The position numbers were made by a program, and so were the translations under genes. A stretch of 64,000 bases of DNA. It comes from Gp1-AA133 sp964641665 (GTDB taxonomy: Bacteria > Acidobacteriota > Terriglobia > Terriglobales > Acidobacteriaceae). Positions 1 through 7,905 of the stretch are shown here, one piece after another (position 1 is the stretch's first letter; each line of letters starts with the position of its first letter). The stretch covers positions 37,260 through 101,259 of the forward strand of contig CAZXKO010000030.1 of the NCBI GenBank assembly GCA_964641665.1. The letters are read 5' to 3'. The notes beneath the pieces are model-generated. The model had not been told where the DNA came from, did no database searches, and worked only from the letters and a program-made list of their open reading frames with translations.

Positions 1-226
1 TCACAAAAGTGCGAAGGGAGAGAACAATGCCGACTGCTCAAATGCGTCCATCACTTCCCAGCGGACCAGGTGTTGCGAGGGAACCACGTTACGCAGGTAG
101 AACTGGAGAGCCTGCTCGAGGACGTGGCGCTCGGGACTGTCCGTTCTTCTCGGCCACGGCGACGAATTCTTCGTAGAGCTTGGCATCGATCTCGGGGGTG
201 AATTTCCTGGTCTTCTTGGAGGACAT
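1..226 (-). pseudogene. Ribbon-helix-helix-like small protein, frameshifted
   Basis: Reading from the ATG at 226 gives a charged N-terminus (MSSKKTRKFTPEID...) and a helix ending near NGQS, after which the frame runs into unrelated sequence and stops. A one-base frame change near 130-137 restores a continuous helical protein (ERHVLEQALQFYLRNV...) ending at the TGA at 1-3. The joined product of about 75 residues resembles CopG/RHH-type DNA-binding proteins or antitoxins. Either the gene is broken or there is a one-base assembly error. No toxin partner is visible in the window. The family assignment is tentative; the continuation of sense across two frames is clear. Confidence 0.55.
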
Positions 227-350
227 GGGTGCATTCCCCTCGCGTCTCCTATAGACCACTGCGATTTCATGGTAAATCAAGGCAAATCTTGTCAAATCAA
301 GCCATTGAAAATATGGCATTTACGTCGGCTGGACCTCATCGAAGGCTCGC

Positions 351-977
351 TTAACCGTGCTGAAGGCGTTCGGTCAGTTTCCGCTTCACCGCAGGCCACT
401 CCTCGGCCACGATTGAGTAGCGCACGGAGTCGCGGGGGATGAAGTCGGCTGCCATGCGATGGGCGCGCAGGATGCCTTCGAAGTTTCCGCCGATGCGTTC
501 GAGGGCGGTGCGGGAGCGCTGGTTGCGGGCGTCGGTGTGGAAGCAGACTCGAAGTACCTGCCAGGTTTCGAAGGCATGGGCGAGCATTAGCAGCTTCGCT
601 TCGGTGTTGGCGGAGGTGCGGATCGCGGAACGGGTGAACCAGGTGTAGCCGATCTCGCAAGCGTCGGGAGTGAGGCGGCCTTGACGCGCGTGGCCCGTGG
701 GCCAGGACCAGCGCTCGATGTTCCAGAAGCGGGTGGAGCCGATGAGGATCGCGTCCGCCACGCGAACGATGGCGAACGGCACGGCGGTGCCTGCGTCCCG
801 CCAAGCCAGCGCGGTATCGATGTAGCGGGCGGCTTCGATTTTGCCCTGGGGGACGGGACTCCACTGGTAGAGAGATGGATCGGCGGCACTCGCCGCGACG
901 AGACCGTCGACGTGGCGGAAGTCGAGAGGTTCGAGGCGAACGTGTCGGCCGATGAGTTCAGGAGTTTCCGTCAGCAC
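351..977 (-). CDS. GNAT family N-acetyltransferase (RimJ/RimL-like)
   Basis: About 208 residues from a GTG start (VLTETPELIGRHVRLEPL). The opening strand and the order of motifs match acetyltransferases that use acetyl-CoA to modify protein N-termini or small molecules: EIGYTWFTRSA, then a core with NTEAKLLMLAHAFE, then the ribosomal-protein acetyltransferase-like RSRTALERIGGNFEG. The length is normal for the family. The frame stays open upstream to about 1076, but that extension is low-complexity and unlike the family, so the GTG was preferred; no clear ribosome-binding site was found for it. The gene stands alone. The substrate cannot be predicted. Confidence 0.8.
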   Translation of the reverse strand: MLTETPELIGRHVRLEPLDFRHVDGLVAASAADPSLYQWSPVPQGKIEAARYIDTALAWRDAGTAVPFAIVRVADAILIGSTRFWNIERWSWPTGHARQGRLTPDACEIGYTWFTRSAIRTSANTEAKLLMLAHAFETWQVLRVCFHTDARNQRSRTALERIGGNFEGILRAHRMAADFIPRDSVRYSIVAEEWPAVKRKLTERLQHG

Positions 978-1116
978 GCTTCGAGTATGCAATGAGCCGC
1001 GGCGTGGCGGCAATGAAAGGATGAGAGTTAGAGTTTGGGTGATGTTCCCCCGGCAGCATGGTTGCAGCAAGCGCACCCCAGCGGCTGAAGCCGGCTGCGA
1101 TTTCAGGGGGCGTTAT

Positions 1117-1137
1117 GGCCCGGCTGGAAGCCGGGCC
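1117..1137. repeat. Intergenic hairpin (9-bp arms)
   Basis: GGCCCGGCT (1117-1125) pairs perfectly with AGCCGGGCC (1129-1137) around a 3-base loop. It lies just beyond the stop of the membrane-protein gene at 1163 and may act as its transcription end or be part of a dispersed GC-rich repeat that also includes the CAGCGGCTGAAGCCGGCTG phrase just to its left. No T-run follows on either strand. Confidence 0.5.
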
Positions 1138-1162
1138 CCTTCAAGACGAAGAGATCCCCGGT

Positions 1163-1894
1163 TCAGTGTCCTGCGGTGGCTGCTTTGGCCATACCGTGAG
1201 AGGTCTGGTCAGCAGTCTCCCACCCGAAATATGTCTGATACGAACGACAGGTTCCGTACATGACGGGCAAGGCCAGAAGCGGAACCTGCCAACCGACGTG
1301 CTGGCGGGCGGCCATCATCATCGAGGCCATGCCTGCGCTCAAGACGTAATACGGGAAGGTCATGCGTGCGATCTTCGTCCAGATGACGCTCACTGGGCCA
1401 CCATCGGTGAGCGCGATGACCGTAGCGACCGGCGCGGTCTGCATCAGGAACAAAGTCAGCGCGGCGGCGGGCAATCCCAGCGCTCCCGTGAACCAGACCG
1501 GCTGGGCGACGGCCCCCATGTGGAAGACCTGCCCGGCGAGCACGACGGCCGACGACATCAGGCTGAGGTTAAAGAGCACTTGCACGAGCTCTGGCTTGGC
1601 ACCGTCTTTCGGAAGACATTGCACGGCGGTGGAAACCACGGCAACAGCCAGGGCTTCGAACATGTTCAATTCGGCGGCGGCCAGGAGCAGGAAGGGCAGG
1701 TTGACCGACATGTTTCCGGTCAGTCGCGGGAGCTTCACCTTCATACGCGAGGCGGCAACGGTGATCGCGAACAACGCCAGAGCTTCGTAGGGGTGCCAGG
1801 TTGTGGCGTGCATCCAACCGTATGTCAGCGAGGCGAGGCCGGCTAGCGAGATCAGCGCGATGAACGGTTCCGCGAATCGTGGTTTGTGGTTCAT
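1163..1894 (-). CDS. Multi-pass membrane protein, MASE-like sensor domain without output domain
   Basis: 243 residues starting at the ATG at 1894, which follows a strong GAGGAGG ribosome-binding site; the 13 codons upstream in frame are not needed. Seven or so hydrophobic segments cover nearly the whole length. The pattern (a pair of helices, a basic RMKVKLPRLTGNMSV loop, then an AAAELNMFEALAVAVVS helix) resembles the N-terminal membrane domains of bacterial GGDEF and HD-GYP sensor proteins, but no catalytic domain follows. It lies 38 bases behind the secreted subtilisin gene on the same strand, so the two are probably co-transcribed. Function unknown; the MASE resemblance is from pattern only. 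Confidence 0.75.
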   Translation of the reverse strand: MNHKPRFAEPFIALISLAGLASLTYGWMHATTWHPYEALALFAITVAASRMKVKLPRLTGNMSVNLPFLLLAAAELNMFEALAVAVVSTAVQCLPKDGAKPELVQVLFNLSLMSSAVVLAGQVFHMGAVAQPVWFTGALGLPAAALTLFLMQTAPVATVIALTDGGPVSVIWTKIARMTFPYYVLSAGMASMMMAARQHVGWQVPLLALPVMYGTCRSYQTYFGWETADQTSHGMAKAATAGH

Positions 1895-1932
1895 TTCGGT
1901 TCCTCCTCTCATTCCTTCTTGACCACAAGCCA

Positions 1933-3795
1933 CTACTCGTCCCCGCTGCCGTCGACAGAAAAGGCTTGATTGACGTCGGAAGACGATCCCCAGATGACGC
2001 TGGTCGCGCTGGTGCCGGAACTACTGCCCCAGATCACGCTGTAACCTGCCACGGTGTTGTTGCCCCAGACCACTGAATTCGCGGTGGTGGTGGAGGTGTT
2101 GCCCCAAATCACGGAATTGCCGCTGACGTTGCTGCCCCAGATGACCGAATTACCCCAAATGACCGAGTTGCCCCAGATCACGGAGTTGCCCCAGATGACC
2201 GAGTTGCCGTTCACCAGGGACACGGTCCCGTCGGAATTGACCACGGCAGAAGGCGAAAGTGCGCTTCCAACCGTGGCCGGGGCCTTGTCGTTGCTGGCCA
2301 GAGCAGCTGCGATGTCGAGATAGCCCGCGCCCACGGTGAACAAGTCATAGAACGACGTGTAAGTCTGGCCGGTGGTGGGGTCGGTGCTGACGCTGGACGT
2401 GGGGAATGTTTTGTAGGCCGTCTTCATGAGGCGAGCCTTGATCTGATCGGGCGTGAGCGTGGAATCTTTCTGCAGAAGGATGGCGACGGTGCCACTCACG
2501 ACGGGCGTGGCCATGCTGGTGCCGCTGAGGATGAAGTAATCGTAGTTGTTGTCCGCCGTGCCCTTCACGCGGTTGCCCGGATAAAGCATGGCGAGCGTGC
2601 TGCCGGGCGAGATGGTGGAGGAGATCAAGTTGCCGGGAGCGACTACGTCGGGCTTGACGACGTGATCGTAGGTGGTTGGGCCTTTGGAACTGTAGCTGGC
2701 GATGTTGTCGTCGGTGCGGGGGGCGGTATTCATGGTCTTCATCGCGCCGACCGTGAGGACCAGCGGATCGTTGCCGGGGGCGGTGACGGTTGCGTAGCCG
2801 TTGCTGCCATTGAGGCTGAGGCGGCCGTAGTTGCCGGCGGCCACGACGACCGTGATGCCGGCGTTCCAAGCCTGCTCAACCGCCTGGCAGAGCGGATCGT
2901 TGGCGTAGTTGGTATAGACCGGCCGGCCGAGGGACAGATTGATCACGCGAATGTTGTATGTGCTCTTGAGAGCGATGGCTTTCTGAATGGCAGCGATGAC
3001 CTGACTGTCGGAGCCGGCGCCGTTCTTGTCGAGAACACGAAGGTCGACGAGGTTCACGCCGTAGGCGATGCCGGTCATGGGTGAGCCCTGACCGCCGGAA
3101 TCGGTGCCGTCGCCGGCCACGATGCCGGCTACGTGGGTGCCGTGTCCGTAGGTGTCCCAGACCTGCGTGCCACCGGAGTAGGTGGTGGTGCCGGTGAAGT
3201 CCTGGTGATAGACGACGCGGGACTGAGTTGTCGTGTTGCGCAGATCGTCGTGGTTATCGTTGATGCCGCTGTCGATGATGGCGACGCCGATACCCATACC
3301 CCTGGTGCCGAGGCCGGCACTGCGCGCGGCGCTCAGGTTGATGGCGGCGCTGGTCAGATCGTCGGCGGCGTTGAGTTGGTGGTCGGGAGCGATGAAGGCG
3401 ACCTCGTCATCGTTGGCGAGGGCGTTGAGGGCCGACACGGGCAGAGAGAACGCGCCGCCTTTCACTAAGCCAAGTTGGGCGCTCATCCGGCCGCCACGTG
3501 CCAGCACCTTATCGAAGTGGTGCTGCTGTGGGGCCTCCTTGAACTGGACGATGACGCGTACGGTCTGATTTGCAACAGGGGTGCCATTTGAGAGGTCGGC
3601 CAGCGACTGCAGTTCGGTCGTCATTTTGCCGTGCCGCGCGCCCGCGGGCCCATGGCTGCCGTCGGACACCGTAAAGCCTTGACCGAAGGCGAGGCAGTTC
3701 ACAAGGACAAGGGTCAGCCCAAGCATGACCCGCCGTCCCCAGGCGGCGCTATCGCACCCGCCCTTGTGGATTGTCTTACTCTCGTTACGGTTCAT
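1933..3795 (-). CDS. Secreted S8 (subtilisin-like) serine peptidase with C-terminal SVIWG repeats
   Basis: 620 residues from the ATG at 3795, preceded by GGGGAA; an in-frame TTG four codons earlier is less likely. A signal sequence covers about residues 20-40, followed by an I9-like prodomain (RVIVQFKEAP...) around 79-142. The catalytic triad is visible: Asp175 in AIIDSGIN, His218 in GHGTHVAG and Ser427 in SGTSMATP, with the oxyanion Asn near 322 in VAAGN. The last roughly 90 residues hold eight copies of an (N/Y/T)SV(I/V)WG motif, four of them back to back, in a Ser/Asn/Gly-rich context with an acidic end. Such tails occur in secreted subtilisins of Acidobacteriota; their role is not established. 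A membrane sensor-like protein follows 38 bases downstream. Confidence 0.93.
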   Translation of the reverse strand: MNRNESKTIHKGGCDSAAWGRRVMLGLTLVLVNCLAFGQGFTVSDGSHGPAGARHGKMTTELQSLADLSNGTPVANQTVRVIVQFKEAPQQHHFDKVLARGGRMSAQLGLVKGGAFSLPVSALNALANDDEVAFIAPDHQLNAADDLTSAAINLSAARSAGLGTRGMGIGVAIIDSGINDNHDDLRNTTTQSRVVYHQDFTGTTTYSGGTQVWDTYGHGTHVAGIVAGDGTDSGGQGSPMTGIAYGVNLVDLRVLDKNGAGSDSQVIAAIQKAIALKSTYNIRVINLSLGRPVYTNYANDPLCQAVEQAWNAGITVVVAAGNYGRLSLNGSNGYATVTAPGNDPLVLTVGAMKTMNTAPRTDDNIASYSSKGPTTYDHVVKPDVVAPGNLISSTISPGSTLAMLYPGNRVKGTADNNYDYFILSGTSMATPVVSGTVAILLQKDSTLTPDQIKARLMKTAYKTFPTSSVSTDPTTGQTYTSFYDLFTVGAGYLDIAAALASNDKAPATVGSALSPSAVVNSDGTVSLVNGNSVIWGNSVIWGNSVIWGNSVIWGSNVSGNSVIWGNTSTTTANSVVWGNNTVAGYSVIWGSSSGTSATSVIWGSSSDVNQAFSVDGSGDE

Positions 3796-4088
3796 TCGTT
3801 TCCCCAAAGCGCGAGACCCGTTAGGTCCAACCGGATGTCAGAAGTGCACGCAGTCGGCCAGGGAGGCTTTGTGGTAAGTGGTTGATTCGTATGGGTGACA
3901 CTGAGGGCGTGTTGAGGTTGGGGAACAGGTTGGCCGGGAAGGGCTGTTTGGAGCAGACAAAATGTCCGCTGGACGGTGGGGTGAGAGCCGGGCCCATTGA
4001 GGACAGAACTGGGTCAGGGAGCTCTTTTTGTCACGTTATAATCATGAGATGTCTAGTCGCTAAAGTTCCGTTCTGTGACACCGCCGGT

Positions 4089-4136
4089 GAAAAGCAGATT
4101 CCTCGCCTGCGCTGCGCTCGGGTCGGAATGATAAGG
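4089..4136 (+). repeat. Dispersed intergenic repeat, family A (GGAATGA end)
   Basis: Starts GAAAAGCAGATTCCTC, has a GCTGCGCTCGG core and ends TCGGAATGATAAGG. A very similar copy lies at 9313-9364. Confidence 0.6.
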
Positions 4137-4165
4137 CTTGAAGGGGGTGGTGATCGCGGCAAACA

Positions 4166-4216
4166 CAAGGTCCCTCCACTGCGCTGGCTACGCTCGCTTC
4201 GGTCGGGATGACAGGG
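4166..4216 (+). repeat. Dispersed intergenic repeat, family A (GGGATGACA end)
   Basis: Starts CAAGGTCCCTC, has a GCTACGCTCGCTTCGG core and ends TCGGGATGACAGGG. The same opening and end are found at 34824-34878. Confidence 0.6.
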
Positions 4217-4324
4217 ATAAGGGGTTGCCTCGGTCGGGATGAGCGGGTGAGGGGTGTGGCATCAGGACCGACAAAGCCAAGGGTTGAGCTAAGGGCTAAC
4301 GGCTAAGAGCTAAGGGCTGTTTTT

Positions 4325-6316
4325 ATGGATTTCAAGCTAGTCAGTGATTACAAGCCGCAGGGGGACCAAGGGAACGCGATCAAGGCGCTGGTCCGGGGGG
4401 TGTTTGACCGCGAGCAGCACCAGGTGTTGCTGGGAGTGACCGGGTCGGGCAAGACCTACACCATGGCAAAGGTGATCGAGGCGGCAAACCGCCCCGCGAT
4501 CGTCATGGCGCATAACAAAACGCTGGCCGCGCAGCTCTACCACGAGTTCAAGAGCTTCTTTCCGCACAATGCGGTGGAATATTTCGTCTCGTATTACGAC
4601 TACTACCAGCCGGAAGCGTATGTGCCGGCGGCCGATCTCTACATTGAGAAAGAAGCGACGATCAATGATGAGCTGGACAAATTGCGGCTGTCGGCGACCA
4701 AGTCGTTGTTTGAACGACGGGATGCGCTGATCGTGGCTTCGGTGAGCTGCATTTACGGCCTGGGGTCACCAGAAGCGTACTACGGGATGCTGCTGTTCCT
4801 GGAGAAAGGCCAGAAGATCAAGCGGCAGGACATCACGCGCAAGCTGGTGGAGATTCTGTACGAGCGGACGGACGGGGACTTTAGGCGGGGAACGTTCCGG
4901 GTGCGCGGCGACGTGATCGAGATCTTCCCTACTTACGATGACATGGCCTATCGGGTGGAGATGTGGGGAGATGAGGTGTCGGCGCTCTCGCAGATCGATC
5001 CGCTGTTCGGGACGGTGAAGCAAAGGTATGTGCGGCTGCCGATTTATCCGAAGACGCACTACGTCATGAAAGAGGAGACGAAGGCTTCGGCGGTGGAGTC
5101 GATTAAGCGGGAGCTGGCATGGTGGGAACTGGAACTGGAGAAGCAAGGGCGCGCGGTGGAAGCACAGCGTGTCCACCAGCGGACAATGTTCGATCTCGAG
5201 ATGATCAAGTCGATGGGCTACTGCCACGGGATCGAGAATTACTCGCGACACTTCACGGGGCGGTTGCCGGGTGAGCCGCCGCCGACGCTGCTGGATTATT
5301 TTCCGCGCGACTTCCTGATGTTCATCGATGAATCGCACCAAACGGTGCCGCAGCTGCGCGGGATGTATGCGGGCGATCGGTCGCGGAAGGAGACCCTGGT
5401 GGAGTACGGATTCCGGCTGCCGTCTGCGCTCGACAACCGGCCACTGACGTTCGAGGAGTTCGAGCACCGCATGAACCAGCTGGTTTACGTGTCGGCGACT
5501 CCGGGGCCGTACGAGTTGACGAAGACGGCGGGGGCGGTGGTGGAGCAGATCATCCGGCCGACCGGGTTAATCGATCCGCCGGTTGAAGTGCGTCCGGTGA
5601 AAGGGCAGATCGACGACCTGCTGCACGAGATTCGCGAGCGGGTGGCGAAGCACGAGCGCGTGCTGGTGACGACGCTGACCAAGCGCATGGCGGAGGATCT
5701 GGCCGAGTACTACAGTGAAGTGGGTGTGAAGTGCCGCTACATGCACTCGGAGATCGAGACTCTGGAGCGGGTGAAGATCCTGCGTGACTTGCGTAAGGGC
5801 GAGTTCGACGTGCTGATCGGGATCAACCTCCTGCGCGAGGGACTGGATCTTCCGGAAGTGTCGCTGGTGGCAATTCTGGATGCGGACAAGGAAGGGTTCT
5901 TGCGGTCGACGGGATCGCTGATTCAGACGATTGGGCGGTGCGCGCGCAATCTGAACGGGCGAGCGGTTTTGTATGCGGACCGGGAGACGGACTCGATGAA
6001 GCGCGCAATCGATGAGACGAACCGTCGGCGTGCGATTCAGACGGCTTACAACGAGGCGAACGGGATCACGCCGGAGTCGATCGTGCGGCCGCTGGAGATG
6101 TCGCTGGCTTCGATCGTAGCGGCGGATTATGCGGATTTGACGGCGGTGGAAGAGACCGGGATTCCGGAGTTCAAGACGCAGGAAGAGCTGGATGGGTTCA
6201 TCGCAAAGCTCGAAAGCGATATGCGCGAGGCAGCGAAGAAGTTCGAATTCGAAAAGGCGGCGAAGCTGCGGGATACGATCAAGGAATTACGGACGAAGGA
6301 GTTTCTGTTCGCATAG
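4325..6316 (+). CDS. uvrB: Excinuclease ABC subunit B (UvrB)
   Basis: 663 residues, the usual UvrB length. UvrB is the damage-verifying helicase of nucleotide excision repair; it is loaded by UvrA and recruits UvrC. Visible are the Walker A GVTGSGKT (37-44), the beta-hairpin region YYDYYQPEAYVP (about 90-101) that is inserted between the DNA strands, the DESH box (335-338), helicase motifs V (NLLREGLDLPEV, 501-512) and VI (QTIGRCARN, 534-542), and the C-terminal UVR domain (about 621-656) that contacts UvrC. Motif VI has Cys where QTIGRAARN is usual. No strong ribosome-binding site precedes the ATG. uvrA and uvrC are not in the window. Confidence 0.98.
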   Translation: MDFKLVSDYKPQGDQGNAIKALVRGVFDREQHQVLLGVTGSGKTYTMAKVIEAANRPAIVMAHNKTLAAQLYHEFKSFFPHNAVEYFVSYYDYYQPEAYVPAADLYIEKEATINDELDKLRLSATKSLFERRDALIVASVSCIYGLGSPEAYYGMLLFLEKGQKIKRQDITRKLVEILYERTDGDFRRGTFRVRGDVIEIFPTYDDMAYRVEMWGDEVSALSQIDPLFGTVKQRYVRLPIYPKTHYVMKEETKASAVESIKRELAWWELELEKQGRAVEAQRVHQRTMFDLEMIKSMGYCHGIENYSRHFTGRLPGEPPPTLLDYFPRDFLMFIDESHQTVPQLRGMYAGDRSRKETLVEYGFRLPSALDNRPLTFEEFEHRMNQLVYVSATPGPYELTKTAGAVVEQIIRPTGLIDPPVEVRPVKGQIDDLLHEIRERVAKHERVLVTTLTKRMAEDLAEYYSEVGVKCRYMHSEIETLERVKILRDLRKGEFDVLIGINLLREGLDLPEVSLVAILDADKEGFLRSTGSLIQTIGRCARNLNGRAVLYADRETDSMKRAIDETNRRRAIQTAYNEANGITPESIVRPLEMSLASIVAADYADLTAVEETGIPEFKTQEELDGFIAKLESDMREAAKKFEFEKAAKLRDTIKELRTKEFLFA

Positions 6317-6329
6317 GCGGAAGACCCTG

Positions 6330-6409
6330 ACCACAGAGGTCACAGAGGTCCACAGAGAGAGTCAAAGGCTTACCACGAAGGGCACGAAGGAAGTCACCAA
6401 GGATACAAA
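6330..6409 (+). repeat. Dispersed intergenic repeat, family B (CACAGAGG / CACGAAGG units)
   Basis: CCACAGAGGTCACAGAGGTCCACAGAG followed by ACCACGAAGGGCACGAAGG. Related pieces lie at 7817-7836, 9242-9288 and 32930-32961, all between genes. Confidence 0.6.
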
Positions 6410-6486
6410 GCAGCTTTCACCGCCGTGGCCCCGCTGAAAACTCGAGCCGGTATCGTATCGCACGCGTCCTATCACGGTGTGCGCAA

Positions 6487-6516
6487 GGCTCTCCGGGCTT
6501 TTATTCCCGGAGAGCC
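6487..6516 (-). terminator. Hairpin terminator for the beta-propeller gene
   Basis: Perfect 11-bp stem GGCTCTCCGGG / CCCGGAGAGCC around an 8-base AT-rich loop, about 55 bases beyond the stop codon at 6572. No long T-run follows, so termination strength is uncertain. Confidence 0.6.
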
Positions 6517-6571
6517 GACCGCGCACAGGCGCGTTACCACGCCACGGCCAAACACTCGGAGCTACGTCACT

Positions 6572-7675
6572 CTAAAAGTCATCGTCAAACGGCGGAGTGA
6601 GGCCGGTGTAGTCGCCGATTCGCTTAGCATCGTAGGGCGAGTTCAGTCCGCCGCCGGCGACGCTGTGGGTGTTGTAGCCGAGGGAGTTGATTTTTCCAAA
6701 GGTGTTGACGATCTGCTTGTGACGGTTGATTTCGATGACTCGGTGATTGTATTGGTCGCTGATCAGAGTGTTGCCGTTCCTGAGCCGCACAGCGCGCGTG
6801 GGCAGGGGGCCCGTGCCGCCACGCTGGTTGCTGTTTGGATCGGTATTGGTGAAGTATTCCCAGACCACGTTCTTGTCGCGGTCGATCTCCACGATGCGGG
6901 CGTGACCCGCATCCGTGATGAGGGTATGGCCGTTTTTCAGCCGGCTGGCGAAGGCTACACCGCTGACTGGATCAGTGACGTTCGGGTCGCCGCTCCCATA
7001 CTGCCAGACGATGTCTCCATCGCGGGTAACCTCGATGGCGCGATTGTTGTTTTCGTCACAGATCAGGATGTGACCGTTTTCCAGAAGCTCGGCGCAGTTT
7101 GGGTTGTTGAGCTGATCGGTGCCGTTGCCGGTAACGCTGGTGGTGCCGTATTGCCAGACGATTTGCTTAGCTAGGTTGACCTCGATGACGCGCTCGTTCG
7201 CCTGGTCAGTGATGAGCACGTGGCGATTTGGGAGCCAGGTATTTTGTACCGGAGTATTGAGCTGATCGGTGCCGTTGCCGGTAACGCCAAACGACCCGTA
7301 TTGCCAGAGGATGTGTCCCGCACGGTCGACCAACAGTACGCGGTTGTCTGGACAGCCGTTGGGGTTGGCGCAGTTCGGCGCTTCCGGTTGACCGCCGGGC
7401 GTTCCGGTGCCGGCCATCAGGGTAAGACTGCCGACGCGCTGGGCATCGTTGACGCCGATGACCGACGCCGGCGAGAAGTCTGCCGGGCCCAGGCCAAATT
7501 GCCAAACGATCCTGCCGGTAGGGGTAACTTCAATCACGCGATTGTTGAACTGGTCCGCGATCAGAGTGTTGCCGCGTTTGTTGAATTGATCTCCCTGGGC
7601 AAACGCCGAAGCGCACGCCAACACAAGCAAGGAGACTACGCAAAGGCACCGGGCAAACCTGCCAGGGAACGTCAT
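6572..7675 (-). CDS. Secreted six-bladed NHL/PQQ-type beta-propeller protein
   Basis: 367 residues with a classic signal peptide (about 1-26, ending ASAFAQG) and a good GGAGG ribosome-binding site before the ATG at 7675. The mature part is built of about six repeats of the form G(N/H)TLI(A/T)DQxNNRVIEV followed by G-IVWQYG, which is the blade pattern of arylsulfotransferase-like and NHL propellers. Catalytic histidines of arylsulfotransferases were not recognised, so a binding or scaffold role outside the cytoplasm is more likely. Two blades share a roughly 30-base identical stretch (7105-7134 and 7257-7286), a sign of recent internal duplication or correction. It stands alone; ligand unknown. 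Confidence 0.8.
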   Translation of the reverse strand: MTFPGRFARCLCVVSLLVLACASAFAQGDQFNKRGNTLIADQFNNRVIEVTPTGRIVWQFGLGPADFSPASVIGVNDAQRVGSLTLMAGTGTPGGQPEAPNCANPNGCPDNRVLLVDRAGHILWQYGSFGVTGNGTDQLNTPVQNTWLPNRHVLITDQANERVIEVNLAKQIVWQYGTTSVTGNGTDQLNNPNCAELLENGHILICDENNNRAIEVTRDGDIVWQYGSGDPNVTDPVSGVAFASRLKNGHTLITDAGHARIVEIDRDKNVVWEYFTNTDPNSNQRGGTGPLPTRAVRLRNGNTLISDQYNHRVIEINRHKQIVNTFGKINSLGYNTHSVAGGGLNSPYDAKRIGDYTGLTPPFDDDF

Positions 7676-7816
7676 ACGACCTCCTGAGAGAGAAACTCGC
7701 GCAACTTGCTGTGCGCTGAGGCACTCCCTAGGCTAGGGCGATTGAAAACAGGAGATGTCACGGAATTGTGATGGGTTTGTAATTTTTTTGCGTCTGCCCG
7801 GGAGGTTCAAAACCTT

Positions 7817-7836
7817 CACCACGAAGGGCATTAAGG
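7817..7836 (+). repeat. Dispersed intergenic repeat, family B fragment
   Basis: CACCACGAAGGGCATTAAGG, matching the ACCACGAAGGGCACGAAGG half of the copy at 6330-6409. Confidence 0.45.
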
Positions 7837-7905
7837 CGACGCGCAGGAATATTCCCACGCCTTGGTTCGTGTTGCCTTTGGGTTGTCGTTAGTCCTTTGC
7901 CGCCG

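Larger units (their letters stand above)
3796..4324. other. Gene-free stretch with dispersed repeats upstream of uvrB
   Basis: About 530 bases without a convincing gene. It holds two members of a GGGATGACA-type intergenic repeat (4089-4136 and 4166-4216) with part of a third near 4228, and a phrase of near-identical GGCTAA/AGCTAAGGG units at about 4286-4320 just before the uvrB start. No SOS-type operator was recognised. Confidence 0.6.

Noticed and set aside
4037..4042. Perfect TATAAT hexamer upstream of uvrB
   Set aside because: No -35 element at a suitable distance on the plus strand, and it lies almost 290 bases before the uvrB start; chance occurrence is likely.
4766..5467. Leftward open frame of about 233 codons inside uvrB
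   Set aside because: Arg/His/Leu-rich antisense shadow with no domain; uvrB motifs are continuous on the other strand.
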